Below are positions 44,941 through 54,210 of a stretch of 64,000 nt of DNA, in pieces. Source of the stretch: Silanimonas lenta DSM 16282 (GTDB lineage: Bacteria > Pseudomonadota > Gammaproteobacteria > Xanthomonadales > Xanthomonadaceae); assembly GCF_000429065.1 (NCBI RefSeq), contig NZ_AUBD01000001.1:372001-436000 (forward strand), in the 5' to 3' direction. Below the pieces are notes generated by a model, which had not been told where the DNA came from, did not search any database, and saw only the letters and a list, made by a program, of their open reading frames with translations. How positions within the stretch are numbered: the stretch's first letter is position 1; every line of letters starts with the position of its first letter. A program made the position numbers and the translations under genes.

Positions 44941-47226
44941 ATGACGCCCGTAACCGCCCACGCCCCCACCCACACCGCCGCCACCAGCCGCTGGATCCTT
45001 ACGGCCTCGGCGCCGTTCGCCCTGTTCGTCTTCGTGCTCTGGCGCTCGCTCGTCGTGGGCGAGGAACTCGCCTGGACCTGGGACTGGGCCCCGGGACTCG
45101 GCGTGGCCGCCGCCTTCAGGATCGACGGTCTTGCCCTGCTGATGCTGGCCCTGATCGGCGGCATCGGCACCCTGGTCTTCGTCTATGCCGCCGGCTATAT
45201 GGCCGGCGTGGCCCAGCGCGGCCGGCTGTTCGCCACCCTGCTGGTGTTCATGGTGGCCATGGCCGGCACCGTGAGCGCCGACCACCTGCTGCTCCTGCTG
45301 GTGTTCTGGGAAGCGACCAGCCTCGCCTCCTTCCTGCTGGTGGGCTTCAAGCACGAGTACGAATCGGCACGGAAATCGGCGCAGCAGGCGCTGATGGTGA
45401 CGGCCGGCGGCGGGCTTGCCCTGCTGGCCGGCGTGGTGCTGCTGGGCGAGGTGGCCGGCAGCTACTCGATCAGCGGCCTGTTGGCCAGCGACACCGGCTG
45501 GCAGGACCATCCACTCACGCCCTGGGCCTTCCTGCTGATGGGCCTTGGCGCCGCGACCAAGTCGGCGCAGCTGCCCTTCCACTTCTGGCTGCCGAATGCC
45601 ATGGCCGCCCCCACCCCGGTCTCGGCCTACCTGCACTCGGCCACCATGGTGAAGCTGGGCGTGTACCTGCTGGCACGCTTCGACCCGACCGTGGGCGACC
45701 GCGACTGGTGGACCAACCCGCTGATCGTGGTCGGCGCCATCACCGCTTTCTGGTCGATGGTGCTGGCCCTACGCGAGCGCGACCTGAAACGCATCCTGGC
45801 CTGGTCCACGGTCTCCGCGCTCGGCACCCTGGTGATGCTGATCGGCCTGCCCGGGCCGGCGCCGGCCGGCGCGGTGGCCGCCTTCCTGCTGGCCCACGCC
45901 CTGTACAAGGCGCCGCTGTTCTTCGTGGCTGGCAACGTCGACCACTGCACCGGCACGCGCAACATCGACCGCGTCTGCGGCCTTGCTCCGCGCATGCCCT
46001 GGACCGCCGCCGCCGCCCTGCTCGCCGCCGCCTCGATGGCCGGCATGCCCTTCTCCCTCGGCTACGCGGCCAAGACCCTGATCAAGGCGGCGAAATTCGA
46101 GAGCGAGGCCTGGGCCTGGGTGAGCTACAGCAGTGTGGGCGTCTCGGCGATCGCCGTGGCGGTGGCCGGCGTGGCCGCCTACCGGGTGTTCTGGCACCAG
46201 CGCTCGGCGAATGCCTTCCCGGAGATCCACGAGGCCGGCTGGACCATGCGCTGGCCGCCGATCATCGCCGCCGCGCTGGGCATCCTGCTCGGTCTCTTCC
46301 CCGACCAGCTCGCGGCCCCGCTGCTCGATCCGGCCGCCGCGGCCATGCGCCCGCCGGGCTTCGGCGACGAGGCCGGCGATGCCTTCGAGCCCAGCATGCT
46401 CGGCACCGTGGGCTTCGCCGTGGCCGCGGGCATCGGCCTCTATCTCGCCTGGGACCGGCTGCACGACGTACTGGAGCGGGTGTTCGCGAAACTCGAGCCG
46501 CTGTCGATGCCGGCCTGGTATGCCCGTGGCCTTGCCGCCATCCCCGCCGCCGCCGGCGCCCTCACCCGCCGGGTGCAGAATGGCCGCCTCGACGACTACC
46601 TGCTGATGACGGCGGCCGCCTGCGCTGCCGGGCTGCTGCTCGCGGCCTGGCTGGTCTCACCGGCCCTGCCCGCCGGCCTGCCGCTGCTGGGCGAGCATCC
46701 GGGCATCGCGCTGGGCGGCCTGCTGCTGGTGGTGGTCTCGCTGCTGGTGCTGCTGCCGCGCTCGCCCCTGCTCCTGCTGCTGTGCAGCGGTTTCTCCGGC
46801 CTGGCCTCGGCGCTGGTGTTCCTGTTCGCCGGCGCGCCTGACGTGGCCCTCACCCAGTTCACGGTGGAAGTGGCCTTCATCGTCGTCGCCTCGGTGCTGA
46901 TCATCCGCTTCAGCCGCGCCCGCCGTCCGGCCAGCACCCCGGCCCCGCGCCGCGCCCTGCGCGCCGCCGTGGCCCTGGCCTCGGGCGCCGCCTGCGCGGT
47001 GCTGCTGCTCGCCACCACCGCCCTGCCGCAGGACGGCGCGCTGGCCGAGTACTTCGGCCGCACCAGCGTGCCCGAGGCCCATGGCCAGAACGTGGTGAAC
47101 GTCATCCTCGTCGACTTCCGCGCCGTGGACACCCTGGGCGAGATCGCCGTGGTGGCCGCCGCCGCCCTCGCCCTGTTGCCGCTGCTGATGCGGCTGCTGC
47201 GGGCCAGGAAGGAGGGCCGGGCATGA
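44941..47226 (+). CDS. mnhA: Mrp/Mnh-type antiporter subunit A (second set)
   Basis: A 761-residue NuoL-like subunit without a fused B domain. [21 protein letters not shown], the Lys-containing [18 protein letters not shown] and [19 protein letters not shown] are typical MrpA. The C-terminal DUF4040/MBH-like part (about 590-700) carries [20 protein letters not shown]. The ATG at 44941 was chosen because the upstream in-frame GTG (44869) is before the likely transcription start; a TTG at 44917 is also possible. Followed by mnhB with a four-base overlap. Confidence 0.92.
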   Translation: MTPVTAHAPTHTAATSRWILTASAPFALFVFVLWRSLVVGEELAWTWDWAPGLGVAAAFRIDGLALLMLALIGGIGTLVFVYAAGYMAGVAQRGRLFATLLVFMVAMAGTVSADHLLLLLVFWEATSLASFLLVGFKHEYESARKSAQQALMVTAGGGLALLAGVVLLGEVAGSYSISGLLASDTGWQDHPLTPWAFLLMGLGAATKSAQLPFHFWLPNAMAAPTPVSAYLHSATMVKLGVYLLARFDPTVGDRDWWTNPLIVVGAITAFWSMVLALRERDLKRILAWSTVSALGTLVMLIGLPGPAPAGAVAAFLLAHALYKAPLFFVAGNVDHCTGTRNIDRVCGLAPRMPWTAAAALLAAASMAGMPFSLGYAAKTLIKAAKFESEAWAWVSYSSVGVSAIAVAVAGVAAYRVFWHQRSANAFPEIHEAGWTMRWPPIIAAALGILLGLFPDQLAAPLLDPAAAAMRPPGFGDEAGDAFEPSMLGTVGFAVAAGIGLYLAWDRLHDVLERVFAKLEPLSMPAWYARGLAAIPAAAGALTRRVQNGRLDDYLLMTAAACAAGLLLAAWLVSPALPAGLPLLGEHPGIALGGLLLVVVSLLVLLPRSPLLLLLCSGFSGLASALVFLFAGAPDVALTQFTVEVAFIVVASVLIIRFSRARRPASTPAPRRALRAAVALASGAACAVLLLATTALPQDGALAEYFGRTSVPEAHGQNVVNVILVDFRAVDTLGEIAVVAAAALALLPLLMRLLRARKEGRA

Positions 47227-47642
47227 AACGCCAGAGCGTGCTGCTGGTGCAGGCCACCCGCCTGCTCCACCCCGTGATCCTGCTCGCTTCGGTATGGCTG
47301 CTGCTGCGCGGCCACAACAATCCGGGCGGCGGCTTCATCGGCGGCATGGTGGCGGTCACCGCCACCTCGCTGGTGGCCATCACCCGCGGCGGCGACGCAG
47401 CCCTGCGCGGTCTGCCGCTGCCGCCCCTGCGCCTCGCCTGCCTCGGCGTGCTGCTCTCGCTGCTGAGCGGCGTGCCGGCGCTGCTGCTGGGCGAGCCCTA
47501 CATGACCCACCTCTGGGGAGACCTGCTGGGCGTGAAGCTCTCCACCGTGCTGCTGTTCGACATCGGCGTGTACTTCGCCGTCTGGGGCGGTCTGGGCGCG
47601 ATCTGCGCCAAGGCCCTCGGCCTCGAGGAGGAAACGGCATGA
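47223..47642 (+). CDS. mnhB: Mrp/Mnh-type antiporter subunit B (second set)
   Basis: A 139-residue subunit with four helices. [27 protein letters not shown] is the MrpB signature (residues about 28-54) and [23 protein letters not shown] the C-terminal helix. It corresponds to the part fused in the first set. Four-base overlaps with mnhA and mnhC. Confidence 0.94.
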   Translation: MKRQSVLLVQATRLLHPVILLASVWLLLRGHNNPGGGFIGGMVAVTATSLVAITRGGDAALRGLPLPPLRLACLGVLLSLLSGVPALLLGEPYMTHLWGDLLGVKLSTVLLFDIGVYFAVWGGLGAICAKALGLEEETA

Positions 47643-48028
47643 GCCTGCTCCTCGTGCTCGGCATCGCCAGCCTCGTGGCCTCCGGCATCTATCTCCTGCT
47701 CTCGCGTGACCTGCTGCGCGCGGTGGTGGGGCTGTCCCTGCTCGGGGCGGCGGTGAACCTGCTGCTGTTCGCCAGCGGCCGCATCGGCCCGGTGTCCCCG
47801 CCGCTGGTGCCGGCCGGCGCCGAGGTACTGGAGGCCGCGGCCAACCCGCTGCCGCAGGCCCTGGTGCTGACCGCCATCGTCATCGGCTTTGCCCTCACCT
47901 GCCTCGCGCTGGTGCTGGCCGTGGCCCTGCGCGAGGACAGCGGCGCCGACGGCGTGGATGCCCTCACGCGCACCGAGCCCGGCGTCGGCGCCGACGGCAA
48001 GCCGCTGCCGATGGAGGCAACGGAATGA
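47639..48028 (+). CDS. mnhC: Mrp/Mnh-type antiporter subunit C (second set)
   Basis: A 129-residue NuoK-like subunit: [25 protein letters not shown], then [29 protein letters not shown] hydrophilic C-terminus (about 100-129, [17 protein letters not shown]) is longer than in the first set. Starts on the last bases of mnhB (ATGA) and overlaps mnhD. Confidence 0.93.
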   Translation: MSLLLVLGIASLVASGIYLLLSRDLLRAVVGLSLLGAAVNLLLFASGRIGPVSPPLVPAGAEVLEAAANPLPQALVLTAIVIGFALTCLALVLAVALREDSGADGVDALTRTEPGVGADGKPLPMEATE

Positions 48029-49476
48029 GCGCCGCCCTCGTCGTGCTTCCGCTGCTGCTGCCGCTCGGCACCGGCCTCCTGGCCGGCGTACTGCCGCGCC
48101 GCTTCGCCCCGGCGGTGAGCCTTGTGGGCGCCTTCGCCCTGCTCGCGGCCGCCCTCGTGCTGCTGGCGCGGGTGATGGCCGAGGGGCCGCTCGGCATGGC
48201 CTTCGGCGACTGGGCCCTGCCCTTCGCCATCGTCTTCGTCGCTGACCCGCTCGGCGCGGCCATGGTGGCGGTCTCGGCCCTGATGGGCGCGGCCTGCCTC
48301 AGCTACCAGTGGGCCGGGGTGGATGCCGCCGAGGAAACCGACACCCTGCACCCGCTGCTGCACCTGTTGCTGGCGGGCGTGTGTGGCGCTTTCCTCACCG
48401 GCGATCTGTTCAACCTCTACGTCTGGTTCGAGGTGATGCTGGTGGCGGCGGTGGGCCTGTTCATCCACCAGCGCGGCGCAGCGGCGCAGGAAGCGGCTTT
48501 CAAGTATTTCCTGCTCAATGCCTTCGGCACCCTGCTCTTCCTCGCCGCCATCGCCTGGCTCTACGCCCGCACCGGGCACCTCAACTTCGCCGCCCTGCAG
48601 CCGGCGCTGGCCGCGCTGCCGGCCAACGAACGGCTGGCGCTGGGCCTCGCCCTCGCCCTCGGCTTCCTGCTGAAGGCCGGCGCCTTCCCGCTGTTCGGCT
48701 GGCTGCCCGCCAGCTACCACGTGCTGCCCACGCCGGTGCTGGCGCTGTTCGCCGGCCTGCTCACCAAGGTGGGCGTGTACGCCCTGCTCAGGGTCTGGGG
48801 CGAGGTGATCCCCGATCTTCCCGCCATCGCCTTCGAGGGCCTTGGCCTCGTGGCCATGGCCACCATGCTGGTGGGCGTGCTGGGCGCGGCCTTCCACTGG
48901 GACATCCGCCGCATCCTCACCTTCCACATCATCAGCCAGATCGGCTACATGCTGCTCGCCATCGCCCTCGACAGCCGCGAGGGCAAGGCGGCCACGACCT
49001 TCTACATCGTCCACCACATCATCGTGAAGGCGAACCTGTTCCTGATCGCCGCGCTGATGTTCCGTCTCACCGGCAGCTTCGACCTGCGCCAGAGCGGCGG
49101 CCTGTGGAAGACCCACCCCTGGCTCGGCCTGCTGTTCCTGGTGCCAGCCCTGTCGCTGGTGGGCATCCCGCCGCTCTCCGGCTTCTGGGCGAAGTTCATG
49201 GTGGTGCGCGAGAGCTTCGCCAGCGCGCACTACCTCTGGGGCGCGATGGCCCTGGTGGTGGGCTTCCTCACCCTGTACTCGATGATGAAGGTCTGGATGG
49301 AAGGCTTCTGGAAACCGGCGCCCGAGGGCCGCGCGGTGGCCACCGCGCCCCTGCCCCGCACTGCCGTGGCGGTGGTGGCGGTGCTGGCCGGCCTGACCCT
49401 GCTGATCGGCTTCGCCCCCGATGGCCTCAATGCCATCGCCCAGGCCGCCGCCGCGGCCATGGAGGAGCGCCCATGA
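48025..49476 (+). CDS. mnhD: Mrp/Mnh-type antiporter subunit D (second set)
   Basis: A 483-residue NuoN-like subunit with about 14 helices. LTGDLFNLYVWFEVMLVAAVGLFI has the conserved Glu; GFLLKAGAFPLFGWLPASYHVLPTP has the Lys and fits MrpD; HWDIRRILTFHIISQIGYMLL follows. LVGIPPLSGFWAKFMVVRE is the later family motif. Overlaps mnhC and mnhE by four bases. Confidence 0.93.
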   Translation: MSAALVVLPLLLPLGTGLLAGVLPRRFAPAVSLVGAFALLAAALVLLARVMAEGPLGMAFGDWALPFAIVFVADPLGAAMVAVSALMGAACLSYQWAGVDAAEETDTLHPLLHLLLAGVCGAFLTGDLFNLYVWFEVMLVAAVGLFIHQRGAAAQEAAFKYFLLNAFGTLLFLAAIAWLYARTGHLNFAALQPALAALPANERLALGLALALGFLLKAGAFPLFGWLPASYHVLPTPVLALFAGLLTKVGVYALLRVWGEVIPDLPAIAFEGLGLVAMATMLVGVLGAAFHWDIRRILTFHIISQIGYMLLAIALDSREGKAATTFYIVHHIIVKANLFLIAALMFRLTGSFDLRQSGGLWKTHPWLGLLFLVPALSLVGIPPLSGFWAKFMVVRESFASAHYLWGAMALVVGFLTLYSMMKVWMEGFWKPAPEGRAVATAPLPRTAVAVVAVLAGLTLLIGFAPDGLNAIAQAAAAAMEERP

Positions 49477-49814
49477 CGCGGCTCGCCATCGCCCTCGCGC
49501 TGCTGCTGCGCTTCCTCGTGCAGGTGCTGGTCGCCGGCTTCGACACCGCCTGGCAGATCGTCCGCCCCCGCCGCCGCCCGGTGCCGGTGTTCGTGCGCAT
49601 GGGCTACGGCCCGATGGACGAGCGCGGCGCGGCCATCCTCGGCAGCCTGATCAGCCTCACACCGGGCACCACCACCCTCGACATCGACCCCGTCCGCCGC
49701 GAGCTCCTGCTGCACATGCTCGACGGCCGCGACCCGGAAGCCGCCATCGCCGGCATCCGCCACCATTTCGAACGCCCGCTGCTGGCCCTGTTCCCGGAGG
49801 ACCGCCATGCCTGA
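49473..49814 (+). CDS. mnhE: Mrp/Mnh-type antiporter subunit E, short form (second set)
   Basis: A 113-residue E subunit with a single N-terminal helix (LAIALALLLRFLVQVLVAGF) and the conserved C-terminal domain (LISLTPGTTTLDIDPVRRELLLHMLD). The first-set E subunit has 160 residues, with two extra N-terminal segments that are missing here. Short E subunits occur in some Mnh sets, so this may be natural. Overlaps mnhD by four bases and mnhF by eight. Confidence 0.88.
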   Translation: MTRLAIALALLLRFLVQVLVAGFDTAWQIVRPRRRPVPVFVRMGYGPMDERGAAILGSLISLTPGTTTLDIDPVRRELLLHMLDGRDPEAAIAGIRHHFERPLLALFPEDRHA

Positions 49815-50082
49815 CGCCGGCACCGCCCCGCTCTGGATCATCGCCGCCTGCGCCTTCGCCCTGCTGCTCGCCCTGCTGCGCCTGGTGCGCGGGCCCACTC
49901 CCGCCGACCGGGTGGTGGCGCTCGACATCGTGTTCTCGGCCAGCCTCGCCCTCACCGCGGCCATGGCCCTCGCCACCGGGCGCGTGCTGTTCCTCGACAT
50001 CGCGCTCGGCCTCGCCCTCGTGGGCTTCGTCGCCACCGTGGTCTGGGCGCGGGTGGTGGAACGCACCGGAGGGGGCCGATGA
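49807..50082 (+). CDS. mnhF: Mrp/Mnh-type antiporter subunit F (second set)
   Basis: A 91-residue three-helix protein with LVRGPTPADRVVALDIVFSASLALT and IALGLALVGFVATVVWARVV, typical MrpF. It overlaps both neighbours (8 and 4 bases). Confidence 0.92.
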   Translation: MPDAGTAPLWIIAACAFALLLALLRLVRGPTPADRVVALDIVFSASLALTAAMALATGRVLFLDIALGLALVGFVATVVWARVVERTGGGR

Positions 50083-50390
50083 GCCTGCTCGCCTCGCTCT
50101 CGCTGCTGCTCGGCCTTGGCCTGCTGGCAGTGGCCGCGCTCGGCCTGTTCACCCTGCCCGATGCGCTCTCGCGCCAGCACGCCGCCACCAAGGCCGCCAC
50201 CCTGGCGCTGGGTTTCCTGCTGCTGGCCGTGGGCCTGTGGAACCCAAGCATCGAATGGTGGTGGCGCATCCTCGCCATCATGGGCCTGCTGATGGCCACC
50301 CTGCCGGTGGCCTCGCATATGCTGGCCCGCGCCGCCGCCCCGGAACGCCTCGAGGGCGAGGGGCGCGAGCAGCTGAAGCGCTACGACTGA
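50079..50390 (+). CDS. mnhG: Mrp/Mnh-type antiporter subunit G (second set)
   Basis: A 103-residue three-helix protein with GLGLLAVAALGLFTLPDALSRQHAATKAATL (residues about 12-42), typical MrpG, then ILAIMGLLMATLPVASHML. Last gene of the plus-strand set; a spacer of 127 bases follows, holding the AT-rich inverted repeat. No clear terminator. Confidence 0.92.
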   Translation: MSLLASLSLLLGLGLLAVAALGLFTLPDALSRQHAATKAATLALGFLLLAVGLWNPSIEWWWRILAIMGLLMATLPVASHMLARAAAPERLEGEGREQLKRYD

Positions 50391-50468
50391 ACCACGGTAT
50401 CGGCGGTGCTGCGCGCCCCGGCAGGGCGCGTAGGCCGCACTCATGCCGAAAATTCACTTCCCCGGATT

Positions 50469-50502
50469 AATATATCGCTTCATCTTGATTGAGCGATTTA
50501 TT
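50469..50502. promoter_or_regulatory. AT-rich imperfect inverted repeat upstream of homoserine dehydrogenase gene
   Basis: AATATATCGCTT and GAGCGATTTATT are imperfect inverted repeats (10 of 12 positions match) separated by CATCTTGATT. The element ends 15 bases before the ATG and is among the most AT-rich stretches in the window. It looks like a regulator operator, perhaps for a methionine-cycle regulator; that assignment is an inference. Confidence 0.55.
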
Positions 50503-50517
50503 GATCCGAGGCCCATC

Positions 50518-51639
50518 ATGCCCCCCTGTCCCCCCTCGTCTTCCGCGCGCATCGACCTGGTGCTGATCGGCACCCGCGGCCAGGTCGGCAGCGCCTTCCG
50601 CCAGCAGCTCGCGGCCCAGCAGGCGGCCCTCGGGGCCCGCGCCGGCCTCGACCTGCGACTGCTGGCCACCTTCGACCGCCGGGGGCTCGCCTTCGACCTC
50701 GAGGGCCTGCCCCCGGCCGAGGTCGAGGCGCGGCTGCGCCCCTACGGCGAGGCGGAGCGCGAGGCCCTGTTCGCCCGCCTGCGCGAGCCCGCGGCCACGC
50801 CCACCGTGGTGGTGGACTGCACGGCCGCCGAGGCCATCGCCGACCGCTACCCGGAGTGGCTGGCGGCCGGGGTGGGGATCGCCACCGCCAACAAACGCGC
50901 CAATGCCCGGCCGCTCGCCTTCTACCGCCGGCTGCGCCAGCTGGCCCAGGCGCAGGGCGCCCCCTACCGCTTCGAGACCACGGTGGGCGCGGCCATTCCG
51001 CTCCTAGGCCCGCTGCAGGAGATCGTGCTGCGCGGCGAGCGCGTGCATTCGGTGCAGGGCGTGCTCTCCGGCTCGCTGAGCTTCCTGCTGGAGCGCCTGC
51101 ACGCCGGCGAGGCCTTCTCCGCCGCGCTCGCCGAGGCGCGGCGGCTCGGATACACCGAGCCCGACCCCTTCGAGGACCTGCGCGCCGAAGACCTCGCCCG
51201 GAAACTGCTGGTGCTGGCCCGGGTGGCGGGTTTCGAGCTGGAGAACGAGGCCCTCGAGGTCGAGCCTTTCTGCGCCCCGCCCCCGCCGCAAACCAACGAA
51301 GCGGCCTTCCTCGCCGCCGAAGACCGCCGCTGGCGCGCGGCGATCGAGGCGGCCCTCGCCGCCGGCGAGCGCTACGTGATGCTGGCCGAGGTGGGGAGCG
51401 CCGGCGCCCGGGTGGGCCTGCGCCGCCTGCCGGCCCAGCACCCCTTCGCCGCCCTGCCCGCCGGGCAGAACCTGGTGCGCATCGAAACCGAGCTGCAGCA
51501 GGAACGCCCGCTCTGGCTCGGCGGTCCCGGCGCCGGCCCGGCCATCACCGCCGCTGGGGTACTCGGGGACGTGATCGCCGCCGCCAGCGAGCTGCGCGAC
51601 CGCCGCTACGCCAGCAGGCGCTTCAGCGTGGCGGCGTAG
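50518..51639 (+). CDS. hom: Homoserine dehydrogenase (stand-alone)
   Basis: A 373-residue NAD(P)-dependent enzyme reducing aspartate semialdehyde to homoserine for threonine, methionine or related products. The Rossmann motif is LIGTRGQVGSAF, the semialdehyde region shows TANKRANA with a catalytic Lys, ETTVGAAIPLLGPLQEI and VLSGSLSFLLERL, and GYTEPDPFEDLRAEDLARKL is the ThrA/MetL-type signature. There is no aspartokinase domain or ACT domain. An ATG at 50443 is in frame but lies before the inverted repeat; ATG 50518 fits. The 3' end overlaps hutF on the other strand by 34 bases. Confidence 0.9.
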   Translation: MPPCPPSSSARIDLVLIGTRGQVGSAFRQQLAAQQAALGARAGLDLRLLATFDRRGLAFDLEGLPPAEVEARLRPYGEAEREALFARLREPAATPTVVVDCTAAEAIADRYPEWLAAGVGIATANKRANARPLAFYRRLRQLAQAQGAPYRFETTVGAAIPLLGPLQEIVLRGERVHSVQGVLSGSLSFLLERLHAGEAFSAALAEARRLGYTEPDPFEDLRAEDLARKLLVLARVAGFELENEALEVEPFCAPPPPQTNEAAFLAAEDRRWRAAIEAALAAGERYVMLAEVGSAGARVGLRRLPAQHPFAALPAGQNLVRIETELQQERPLWLGGPGAGPAITAAGVLGDVIAAASELRDRRYASRRFSVAA

Positions 51640-52850
51640 TCGCGGGCGGCGCGCTCGCGCAGTGGGTGCCGGCCCTCGGCCACCACCTGCCGCCCCGCCA
51701 CCCAGACCTCGCGCACCAGCGGCCGGTTGCCGCAGAACAGCCAGCGGTCGGGCACGTCCTCCGCCGAGGCCGCGGCAAGGGCCGGGGCCTCGCCGTCCAG
51801 TAGCAGGTAGTCCTCGGCCAGGGTCCCGGCAGCGAAGCCGGTGGCCGCCGGGGCCGAGACGGCCACGGCCTGCAACATGGCCGCGGCCGTGCTGCCCGGC
51901 CCCATCACCGCGCGGTTGCGCTTCTGCTCGAGCAGGCGCTGGCCGTACTCCAGCCAGCGCAGGTCCTCCACCGGCGAGACCGAGACATGGCTGTCCGAGC
52001 CGATGCCGTAACGCCCGCCGGCCGCGAGGAAGGCGCGCAGCGGGAACAGGCCGTCGCCGAGATTGCCTTCGGTGCTCGGGCACAGGGCCACGGTGGCGCC
52101 GCTGGCGGCGAGGCCACGCACTTCCTCGGCATCGAGGTGGGTGGCATGCACCAGGGTCCAGCACGCATCCACCGGCAGTTCGTCCAGCAGGTAGGCCACC
52201 GGGCGGCGCCCATGGTGGGCAAGGCAGTCCGCCACCTCGGCCTGCTGCTCGGCGATGTGGAGATGGATGGGGCCGGAGGCCGCGCCGCGGGCCGCCAGCA
52301 CCTCGCGCATCGTCGCCACGTCCACCGCCCTGAGGCTGTGGAAGGCAAGACCGAGGCGCAGGCCGGGGAAGGCATGGGCCTCGAGCGCTTCCAGCAGGCG
52401 CAGGAAGGCCCCGGTGTCGTGGAAGAAGCGCTGCTGCCGCGGCGCCAGCGGCCGGCCATCGAAGCCGCCGCGCTGGTAGAGCACCGGCAGCAGGGTGAGG
52501 CGGATGCCGGTCTCCCGCGCCGCCTCCAGCACCGCCTCGGCCATCGCCGTGGGAGGGGCATAGGGGCGTCCTTCGGGCCCATGGTGCAGGTAGTGGAACT
52601 CGCAGACGCTGGTGTAGCCGGCCTCCAGCATCTCGACATAGAGCTGGGTGGCAATGGCGCGCACATCCTCCGGCGTCAGTGCCGCGGCGAAGCGGTACAT
52701 CAGCTCGCGCCAGGTCCAGAAGCTGTCGGCCTCGCTGCCCTGGCGCTCGGCCATCCCTGCCATCGCCCGCTGGAAGGCATGCGAATGCAGGTTGGCGATG
52801 CCGGGCACCCGCCAGTGCGGGCCCTGGGCATGGGCGAGGGGAAGGTTCAT
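51606..52850 (-). CDS. hutF: Formimidoylglutamate deiminase
   Basis: A 414-residue amidohydrolase that turns N-formimino-L-glutamate into N-formyl-L-glutamate and ammonia. The metal motif [16 protein letters not shown], the [12 protein letters not shown] region, [29 protein letters not shown], and [22 protein letters not shown] are typical HutF. The C-terminal part lies in the composite beta domain. The product then needs HutG, which is not in the window. Divergent from hutI, with 78 bases between. Confidence 0.93.
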   Translation of the reverse strand: MNLPLAHAQGPHWRVPGIANLHSHAFQRAMAGMAERQGSEADSFWTWRELMYRFAAALTPEDVRAIATQLYVEMLEAGYTSVCEFHYLHHGPEGRPYAPPTAMAEAVLEAARETGIRLTLLPVLYQRGGFDGRPLAPRQQRFFHDTGAFLRLLEALEAHAFPGLRLGLAFHSLRAVDVATMREVLAARGAASGPIHLHIAEQQAEVADCLAHHGRRPVAYLLDELPVDACWTLVHATHLDAEEVRGLAASGATVALCPSTEGNLGDGLFPLRAFLAAGGRYGIGSDSHVSVSPVEDLRWLEYGQRLLEQKRNRAVMGPGSTAAAMLQAVAVSAPAATGFAAGTLAEDYLLLDGEAPALAAASAEDVPDRWLFCGNRPLVREVWVAGRQVVAEGRHPLRERAARDYAATLKRLLA

Positions 52851-52887
52851 CGGCAGGTGTCGGGCCGCGCGGGCGGCGATCGGAACG

Positions 52888-52908
52888 GGCCCGCTATGCT
52901 AGCGGGCC
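52888..52908. promoter_or_regulatory. Perfect palindrome between hutF and hutI
   Basis: GGCCCGCTA and TAGCGGGCC are perfect 9-base inverted repeats around TGC. The element is 20 bases before hutI and includes TATGCT (52895-52900), a plausible -10. It may be the operator of a hut repressor; no repressor gene is in the window. Confidence 0.5.
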
Positions 52909-52928
52909 TGCTCCCTGCCGTGACACCG

Positions 52929-54143
52929 ATGGCCGCCTTCCTGCTGCACCACGTCCGCCTCGTCAGCCTCGACGGCCCCGGGGGCTGGCAGCCCGTCGAG
53001 GCGGGAGCACTGGCCGTCGTCGAAGGCCGCATCGCCTGGTGTGGCGCGGAAGCGGCCCTCCCCGCCACCTTCGCCGGCCTCGAGCGGGTGGACGGCGGCG
53101 GTGCCCTGCTCACCCCGGGCCTCGTCGACTGCCACACCCACCTCGTGTTCGCCGGCAACCGCGCCGGCGAGTTCGAGCAGCGCCTGCAGGGGGTGAGTTA
53201 CGAGGCCATCGCCCGCGCCGGCGGCGGCATCCTCTCCACCGTGCGCGCCACCCGCGAGGCCGACGAGGCCCGGCTGCTCGAAGAATCGCTGCCGCGCGCC
53301 CAGGCCCTGCTGGCCGGGGGCTGCACCACGGTCGAGATCAAGTCCGGCTACGGCCTCGATGCCGGCAGCGAGGCGAAGATGCTGCGCGTGGCGCGCCGCC
53401 TCGGCGAACGGCTGGGCCTGTCGGTGCGCACCACCTATCTCGCCGCCCACGCCCTGCCCCCCGAGTACGCCGGCCGCCCCGACGACTATCTGGACGCCGC
53501 CTGCGCCTGGCTGCCTGGCCTGCACGCCGAGGGGCTGGTGGACGCCGTGGACGCCTTCTGCGAGCGCATCGCCTTCAGCCCGGCGCAGACCCGGCGCATG
53601 TTCGAGGCCGCCCGCGCCCTCGGCCTGCCGGTGAAACTGCACGCCGACCAGCTCTCCGACTCCGGCGCCGCAGCCCTGGTGGCCGAGTACCGAGGTCTTT
53701 CTGCCGACCATCTGGAATACACCGACGAGGCCGCCGTGGCCGCCATGGCCCGGGCCGGCACGGTGGCCGTGCTGCTGCCCGGCAGCTTCCACGTGCTGCG
53801 CGAGACCCGGCGCCCGCCGATCGAGGCCTGCCGCCGCCTCGGCGTACCGATGGCGGTGAGCACGGATCTCAATCCCGGCACTTCGCCCCTGCAATCGCTG
53901 ACGCTGGCGATGTCGCTCGCTTGCACCCACTTCCAGTTGACCCCGGAAGAGGCCCTGCGCGGGGCCACCCACGTCGCCGCGCAGGCGCTCGGCCTCGCCG
54001 ACCGCGGCCGGCTGGCCCCGGGCCTGCGCGCCGACCTCGCCCTCTGGCCCCTGCGCCACCCGGCCGAACTCGCCTACTGGCTGGGCGGCCCTGCGGCCTT
54101 GGGCGTCTGGGTGGAGGGGCGGCGGGTGGCGGGGCGCCCCTGA
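52929..54143 (+). CDS. hutI: Imidazolonepropionase
   Basis: A 404-residue amidohydrolase that opens 4-imidazolone-5-propionate to N-formiminoglutamate. Metal ligands lie in [23 protein letters not shown] (residues about 60-82). [37 protein letters not shown] and [16 protein letters not shown] follow, and [20 protein letters not shown] is a hallmark. I chose ATG 52929, which begins the normal N-terminal beta domain; ATG 52896 would lie in the palindrome. With hutF and hutU it covers three of the pathway's steps. Confidence 0.94.
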   Translation: MAAFLLHHVRLVSLDGPGGWQPVEAGALAVVEGRIAWCGAEAALPATFAGLERVDGGGALLTPGLVDCHTHLVFAGNRAGEFEQRLQGVSYEAIARAGGGILSTVRATREADEARLLEESLPRAQALLAGGCTTVEIKSGYGLDAGSEAKMLRVARRLGERLGLSVRTTYLAAHALPPEYAGRPDDYLDAACAWLPGLHAEGLVDAVDAFCERIAFSPAQTRRMFEAARALGLPVKLHADQLSDSGAAALVAEYRGLSADHLEYTDEAAVAAMARAGTVAVLLPGSFHVLRETRRPPIEACRRLGVPMAVSTDLNPGTSPLQSLTLAMSLACTHFQLTPEEALRGATHVAAQALGLADRGRLAPGLRADLALWPLRHPAELAYWLGGPAALGVWVEGRRVAGRP

Positions 54144-54149
54144 ACGACG

Positions 54150-54172
54150 ACGCCCCGCACGGGGCGGGGCGT
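54150..54172 (+). terminator. Terminator-like hairpin after hutI
   Basis: ACGCCCCG pairs with CGGGGCGT over a 7-base loop (CACGGGG), six bases past the hutI stop. There is no T-run. Confidence 0.5.
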
Positions 54173-54186
54173 GGTTCGGAGCAGAG

Positions 54187-54206
54187 GGCGGCGCCAAGGC
54201 GCCGCC
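54187..54206 (-). terminator. Terminator-like hairpin after bTHX gene
   Basis: GGCGGCGCC pairs with GGCGCCGCC across the two-base AA spacer, four bases past the bTHX stop on the minus strand. The tail is not T-rich. Confidence 0.5.
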
Positions 54207-54210
54207 GGGC

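Noticed and set aside
50443-50517. Longer N-terminus of homoserine dehydrogenase
   Set aside because: It would be encoded by the AT-rich inverted repeat and adds a non-enzyme-like segment; the ATG at 50518 begins near the Rossmann fold.
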